The notes below the pieces were generated by a model that made no database searches, was not told the DNA's origin, and worked only from the letters and a program-made list of their open reading frames with translations. A DNA stretch of 10,089 nt from assembly GCA_023397245.1 (NCBI GenBank), contig JAEWUH010000115.1:1-10089 (forward strand), read 5' to 3'. This document shows positions 6,920 to 10,089 of the stretch, piece after piece (the first letter of the stretch is position 1; every line of letters starts with the position of its first letter). The translations under genes and the position numbers were made by a program. Origin of the DNA: Bacillota bacterium. GTDB taxonomy: Bacteria > Bacillota > Clostridia > Oscillospirales > Acutalibacteraceae.

Positions 6920-7037
6920 TTCTCTCCCCAATTATATACATTTCGTATTTTTCTGTTATATATTTCAATCAGTATATTAATTCACCCATTCATATTGCCT
7001 TCAGACGGGAAAGGCTGACAGGCATCACCATAAAATC

Positions 7038-7061
7038 GGGGCAGGCAAACACACCTGCCCC
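7038..7061 (-). terminator. Terminator after leuB
   Basis: A perfect 8-base stem, GGGGCAGG (7038-7045) with CCTGCCCC (7054-7061), encloses an 8-base loop. On the minus strand it is followed by GATTTTATGG, 29 bases after the leuB stop. Flanking ATAAAAT and ATTTTAT can extend the stem after an internal loop. It could also act on the plus strand (CTTTATTTTATG), where no gene needs it. It separates leuAB from azlCD. Confidence 0.75.
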
Positions 7062-7090
7062 TTTATTTTATGACAAGAAAGATCGGGGGA

Positions 7091-8164
7091 TTACAACAGT
7101 TTGCAGACAAGGTCGCCCATTTCTTCGCAGGTAACCTTCTTCATCCCCTCGGTGTAAATGTCCGCGGTGCGGGCAATTTTCAGCACGTTCGCCACTGCGT
7201 CCTCGATCGCCTGCGCGGCCTGAGGCTCATCAAGGGAATACCGGAGCATCATCGCGGCGGAAAGAATCGTGGCAAGCGGGTTCGCCATGCCTGTTCCGGC
7301 AATGTCCGGCGCGGAACCGTGAACCGGCTCGTACAGGCCGGCCTTGCCCTCGCTCAGGCTGGCGGAGGCCAGCATCCCAATGGAGCCGCTGATCATGGAA
7401 GCTTCGTCGGAGAGAATATCGCCGAAAATATTGGAGGTAACGATGACGTCGAACTGCTTGGGGTTTCGAACCAGCTGCATCGCGCAGTTGTCAACATACA
7501 GGTTGGTCAGCTCGATTTCCGGATACTCCTCTTTGCCGATGCGCGCGACCGTTGCGCGCCAGAGCCGGGAGGATTCCAGCACATTGGCCTTATCCACGCT
7601 GCAGAGCTTTCCTTTGCGCTTCTTCGCCATTTCAAAGCCGACGCGCGCAATCCGCTCGATTTCCGGCACGGAGTACATCTCGGTATCGTAAGCGGCGTCA
7701 TAGCCGTTTACTGTCCTGTGGCCGCGCTCGCCGAAATAAATGCCGCCGGTCAGCTCACGCACGACCATAATGTCGAGATCCTGCCCGATGATTTCCGCTT
7801 TGAGCGGCGAAGCTTCGCGGAGCTGCTCAAAGATGACCGCCGGGCGCAGGTTGGCAAAGAGCCCCAGCGCGCCGCGGATGCCGAGCAGACCGGCCTCCGG
7901 CCTTAAATTGCCGGGCATAGCATCCCACTTTGGCCCTCCGACGGCGCCCAGCAGCGTGGAATCCGCCGCCTTGCACTTGTCGATCGTCTCCTGCGGAAGC
8001 GGTACGCCGGTCGCGTCGATGGCGCTGCCGCCCAGCAGCGCTTCCTCATAGGTGATGCCGAAGCTGAATTTTTCTGCTGCGCGGTTCAGCACTTTAACCG
8101 CCTGTGTCACGATTTCCGGGCCGATTCCGTCGCCCTTCAGCAACACGATTTTATACTGTTTCAT
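7091..8164 (-). CDS. leuB: 3-isopropylmalate dehydrogenase
   Basis: LeuB oxidises and decarboxylates 3-isopropylmalate to 2-oxoisocaproate with NAD+, the last step before transamination to leucine. The 357-residue length is typical. Residues known from the family are present: GDGIGPE (11-17), substrate arginines R97, R107 and R136, catalytic Y143 in GGIYFGERG and K192 in VDKANVL, and metal ligands D225, D249 and D253 within YVDN and SNIFGDILSDEAS. The NAD+-binding segment EPVHGSAPDIAGTGMANP specifies NAD rather than NADP and separates it from isocitrate dehydrogenase. AGGAG lies nine bases before the ATG. It follows leuA after 72 bases with no terminator and is therefore expected to be under the same T-box control. 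Confidence 0.96.
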   Translation of the reverse strand: MKQYKIVLLKGDGIGPEIVTQAVKVLNRAAEKFSFGITYEEALLGGSAIDATGVPLPQETIDKCKAADSTLLGAVGGPKWDAMPGNLRPEAGLLGIRGALGLFANLRPAVIFEQLREASPLKAEIIGQDLDIMVVRELTGGIYFGERGHRTVNGYDAAYDTEMYSVPEIERIARVGFEMAKKRKGKLCSVDKANVLESSRLWRATVARIGKEEYPEIELTNLYVDNCAMQLVRNPKQFDVIVTSNIFGDILSDEASMISGSIGMLASASLSEGKAGLYEPVHGSAPDIAGTGMANPLATILSAAMMLRYSLDEPQAAQAIEDAVANVLKIARTADIYTEGMKKVTCEEMGDLVCKLL

Positions 8165-8236
8165 ATTGTATATCTCCTGTCGATTTCATTTGTTTTCCCT
8201 GTTTATGCGGAGCGGGAAAGGAGGCGGAGCCGCGGT

Positions 8237-9940
8237 TCAGTCCTTCCTTCCGGCGGCCGCCTTCTCTCCGCGGTTGATGGCGCAGATAATTCCCTTGATG
8301 GAAGCAAGGCTGATGTTGTTGTCAATTCCCACACCGAAAGCGGGCATCCCGCTCGGAGCGGTAAGGTGGATGTAGGAAACCGCCTTGGAATCCGCGCCCG
8401 TTGAAATCGCGTTTTCACGGTAGGTTACGAACTGATAATCGGGGATACCGATGGTTTTGAGCGCGTGGAAGAATGCGCTGATCGGGCCGTTGCCGGCGCC
8501 CTCGATTGCGTGATCCTCGTGCTTGAACCGAATAACGCCCTCAAAATGGACCAGCGTCTCGCCGCTGGTGTCGTTTTCTTCATGCAGCTTATACTGTTTG
8601 AGGTTATACGGATAGCTTACGTCAAGATACTCGTTGCGGAAGATATTGTATATTTCATCCGGTTTCAGCTCACAGCCCGCGGCGTCGCACGCGGTCTTGA
8701 CCACCGCGCCGAATTCGGGGTGCATGGCCTTGGGCAGCTCAAACCCGAAGTTCTGCTGCATAATGAACGCCGCGCCGCCCTTGCCGGACTGGCTGTTGAT
8801 GCGGATGATCGGCTCGTACTCGCGGCCGACGTCCGCGGGATCGATGGGAAGATACGGAACCTCCCAGTAAGGCGTATTATGATGCGCCATGTAATCGACG
8901 CCCTTCTTGATCGCATCCTGATGCGAACCGGAAAACGCGGTAAACACCAGGTCGCCCGCATAAGGATGGCGGTCGTGCACCGTCATATTCGTACATTTTT
9001 CATAGACCTCGCGGATATCGCGGATATGGGAGAAATCCAGTTTGGAATCGATGCCCTGTGAATACATATTCATGGCAACCACCATGATATCCGCATTGCC
9101 GGTGCGTTCCCCGTTGCCGAACAGCGTACCCTCCACACGCTCCGCACCGGCCATCAGGCCAAGCTCCGTAGCCGCCGTGGCGGTGCCGCGGTCATTGTGC
9201 GGATGGAGGCTGATGATCGCGCTCTCGCGGTTCTTGATGTGGCGGCAGAAATATTCAATCTGGTCGGCATGGCAGTTCGGGGTGGCCAGCTCTACGGTAT
9301 TGGGGAGGTTCAAAATCAGTTTGTTCTCCGGCGTGGAACCGAGCGCCTCCATCACCTTTTCGCAGATGAGCACGGAATTGTCAATTTCCGTACCGGAGAA
9401 GCTCTCCGGCGAATACTCAAAGCGGATATTCGCACCGCTCTTTTTTACTTCCTGCTCGGTGAGCTCTTTAATGAGCTTGGCGCCCTCCACCGCAATATCG
9501 ATTACGCCCTGCATGTCGGTATTAAAAACAATTTTGCGCTGCAGGGTGGAGGTGGAATTATAGAAATGAACGATGACGTTTTTCGCGCCGTCGATTGCCT
9601 CGAAGGTTTTCCGGATGAGGTGCGGGCGCGCCTGAACAAGCACCTGGATGGTCACGTCGTCCGGAATCAGATTGCGTTCGATCAGCGTACGCAGGATTTC
9701 ATACTCCGTTTCCGAAGCGGAAGGGAATCCGACTTCGATTTCCTTAAAGCCGATGTCAACCAGCGTCTGGAAAAACACAAGCTTTTCTTCCAGATTCATC
9801 GGGTCGATCAGCGCCTGGTTGCCGTCGCGCAGATCCACGCTGCACCAAACAGGCGCCTCTTTGATTACCTTGTCCGGCCACCGGCGGTCAGGCAGACTGA
9901 CCGGCTGGAACGGGATGTACTTTTTGCAGCCTTCATACAT
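8237..9940 (-). CDS. leuA: 2-isopropylmalate synthase, long (LeuA2-type) form
   Basis: LeuA condenses acetyl-CoA with 2-oxoisovalerate to give 2-isopropylmalate, the committed step of leucine synthesis. At 567 residues it is the longer form, related to the actinobacterial enzymes, with the N-terminal signature KYIPFQPVSLPDRRWPDK. The catalytic TIM barrel contains DLRDGNQALIDPM (36-48; R38 and the metal ligand D39), the metal-binding LHPHND (H246, H248) and GNGERTGNAD (about 275-284). A linker leads to the C-terminal allosteric LeuA domain (about 430-555), normally the site of leucine feedback inhibition, with conserved GNGPISAFFHAL. Homocitrate and citramalate synthases are close relatives, but adjacency to leuB and the leader upstream support LeuA. 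The ATG at 9940 has AAAGGAG nine bases upstream. leuC and leuD do not follow. Confidence 0.95.
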   Translation of the reverse strand: MYEGCKKYIPFQPVSLPDRRWPDKVIKEAPVWCSVDLRDGNQALIDPMNLEEKLVFFQTLVDIGFKEIEVGFPSASETEYEILRTLIERNLIPDDVTIQVLVQARPHLIRKTFEAIDGAKNVIVHFYNSTSTLQRKIVFNTDMQGVIDIAVEGAKLIKELTEQEVKKSGANIRFEYSPESFSGTEIDNSVLICEKVMEALGSTPENKLILNLPNTVELATPNCHADQIEYFCRHIKNRESAIISLHPHNDRGTATAATELGLMAGAERVEGTLFGNGERTGNADIMVVAMNMYSQGIDSKLDFSHIRDIREVYEKCTNMTVHDRHPYAGDLVFTAFSGSHQDAIKKGVDYMAHHNTPYWEVPYLPIDPADVGREYEPIIRINSQSGKGGAAFIMQQNFGFELPKAMHPEFGAVVKTACDAAGCELKPDEIYNIFRNEYLDVSYPYNLKQYKLHEENDTSGETLVHFEGVIRFKHEDHAIEGAGNGPISAFFHALKTIGIPDYQFVTYRENAISTGADSKAVSYIHLTAPSGMPAFGVGIDNNISLASIKGIICAINRGEKAAAGRKD

Positions 9941-9996
9941 AGTAAAACACTCCTTTACAAATCTTCATCGGCCAAAACCGGATTGAATGTGAAAAC

Positions 9997-10034
9997 AAAA
10001 AAGCCCCGAATACAGCAAAAACTGTATTCGGGGC
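9997..10034 (-). terminator. Attenuator terminator of the leuA T-box leader
   Basis: A perfect 13-base stem (GCCCCGAATACAG paired with CTGTATTCGGGGC, arms at 10022-10034 and 10003-10015) encloses a 6-base loop and is followed on the minus strand by six T residues (9997-10002). It begins 13 bases downstream of the T-box sequence and ends 56 bases before the leuA ATG, the standard position for the conditional terminator of a T-box riboswitch. Confidence 0.93.
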
Positions 10035-10089
10035 GAATTCATAAAATCCGCGGTACCACCCTGATTCGGCTCCGTTTTACCGGAAACCC
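10003..10089 (-). promoter_or_regulatory. T-box leader (3' part) controlling leuAB
   Basis: On the minus strand, AGGGTGGTACCGCGG at 10062-10048 is the nearly invariant T-box antiterminator sequence. Its UGGU pairs with an uncharged tRNA ending in ACCA, consistent with tRNA-Leu, whose discriminator base is A. The flanking AATC (10066-10063) and GATT (10048-10045) can close the antiterminator helix. A strong terminator follows. Binding of uncharged tRNA stabilises the antiterminator and lets transcription continue into leuA. The specifier loop, stem I and promoter are beyond position 10089, so leucine specificity is inferred from the downstream genes only. Confidence 0.93.

Noticed and set aside
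6920..6931. TTG at 6931 as the start of azlC
   Set aside because: There is no ribosome binding site before it, while GGGGAG stands in front of the ATG at 6919.
6931..6936. TATAAT (minus strand) just before azlC as its promoter
   Set aside because: It abuts the ribosome binding site, so a transcript started from it would lose that site; no matching -35 stands 16-18 bases upstream. The azlC promoter stays unassigned in this AT-rich stretch.
7070..7906. Plus-strand open frame of 278 codons opposite leuB
   Set aside because: It is the antisense shadow of leuB. Its translation has no recognisable domain, and it begins at the edge of the leuB terminator region without a ribosome binding site.

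Overview
The window looks like an ordinary chromosomal segment from a Gram-positive anaerobe of the Clostridia. An Oscillospirales/Ruminococcaceae-type organism with moderate G+C is my guess, but the rank is inference. The reasons are strong AGGAGG-type ribosome binding sites before nearly every gene, a tRNA-sensing T-box leader on the leucine operon, an ABC-F translation factor, a ComEB-like dCMP deaminase, and short intergenic gaps closed by intrinsic terminators. I see no insertion sequence, phage gene, CRISPR array, tRNA or rRNA.

Layout: (1) 23-1579 (+) is a PutP-type sodium/proline symporter, ending at a hairpin (1601-1633) shared with the convergent gene to its right. (2) 4530 down to 1655 (-) is a three-gene cluster in which all neighbours overlap: rsmA/ksgA (16S rRNA dimethyladenosine methyltransferase), an unnamed 79-residue two-helix membrane protein with a very acidic tail, and an ABC-F ATPase of the Uup/YfmR type that starts at a TTG inside the small gene. 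(3) The divergent gap 4531-4749 holds promoters for both directions and an 82-base imperfect palindrome lying in the probable rsmA 5' leader. (4) 4750-5238 (+) is a dCMP deaminase-family protein followed by a clear terminator. (5) 6919 down to 5375 (-) is azlC-azlD (branched-chain amino acid exporter, overlapping by 4 bases) followed by a VOC/glyoxalase-fold protein. (6) 9940 down to 7091 (-) is leuA-leuB, preceded by a T-box leader and its terminator (9997-10089, cut by the window edge) and closed by a hairpin at 7038-7061.

Two functional themes are visible. One is ribosome assembly and rescue: RsmA finishes the 30S subunit and the ABC-F protein acts on translating ribosomes, with a small membrane protein of unknown role wired between them. 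The other is leucine and branched-chain amino acid homeostasis: LeuA and LeuB synthesise the leucine precursor under probable control of uncharged tRNA, while the adjacent AzlCD exports branched-chain amino acids. leuC and leuD are not between leuA and leuB and must lie elsewhere if the pathway is complete.

I found no convincing new multi-gene system. The items most worth a second look are the structured palindrome in front of rsmA and the small acidic-tailed membrane protein coupled to rsmA and the ABC-F gene.
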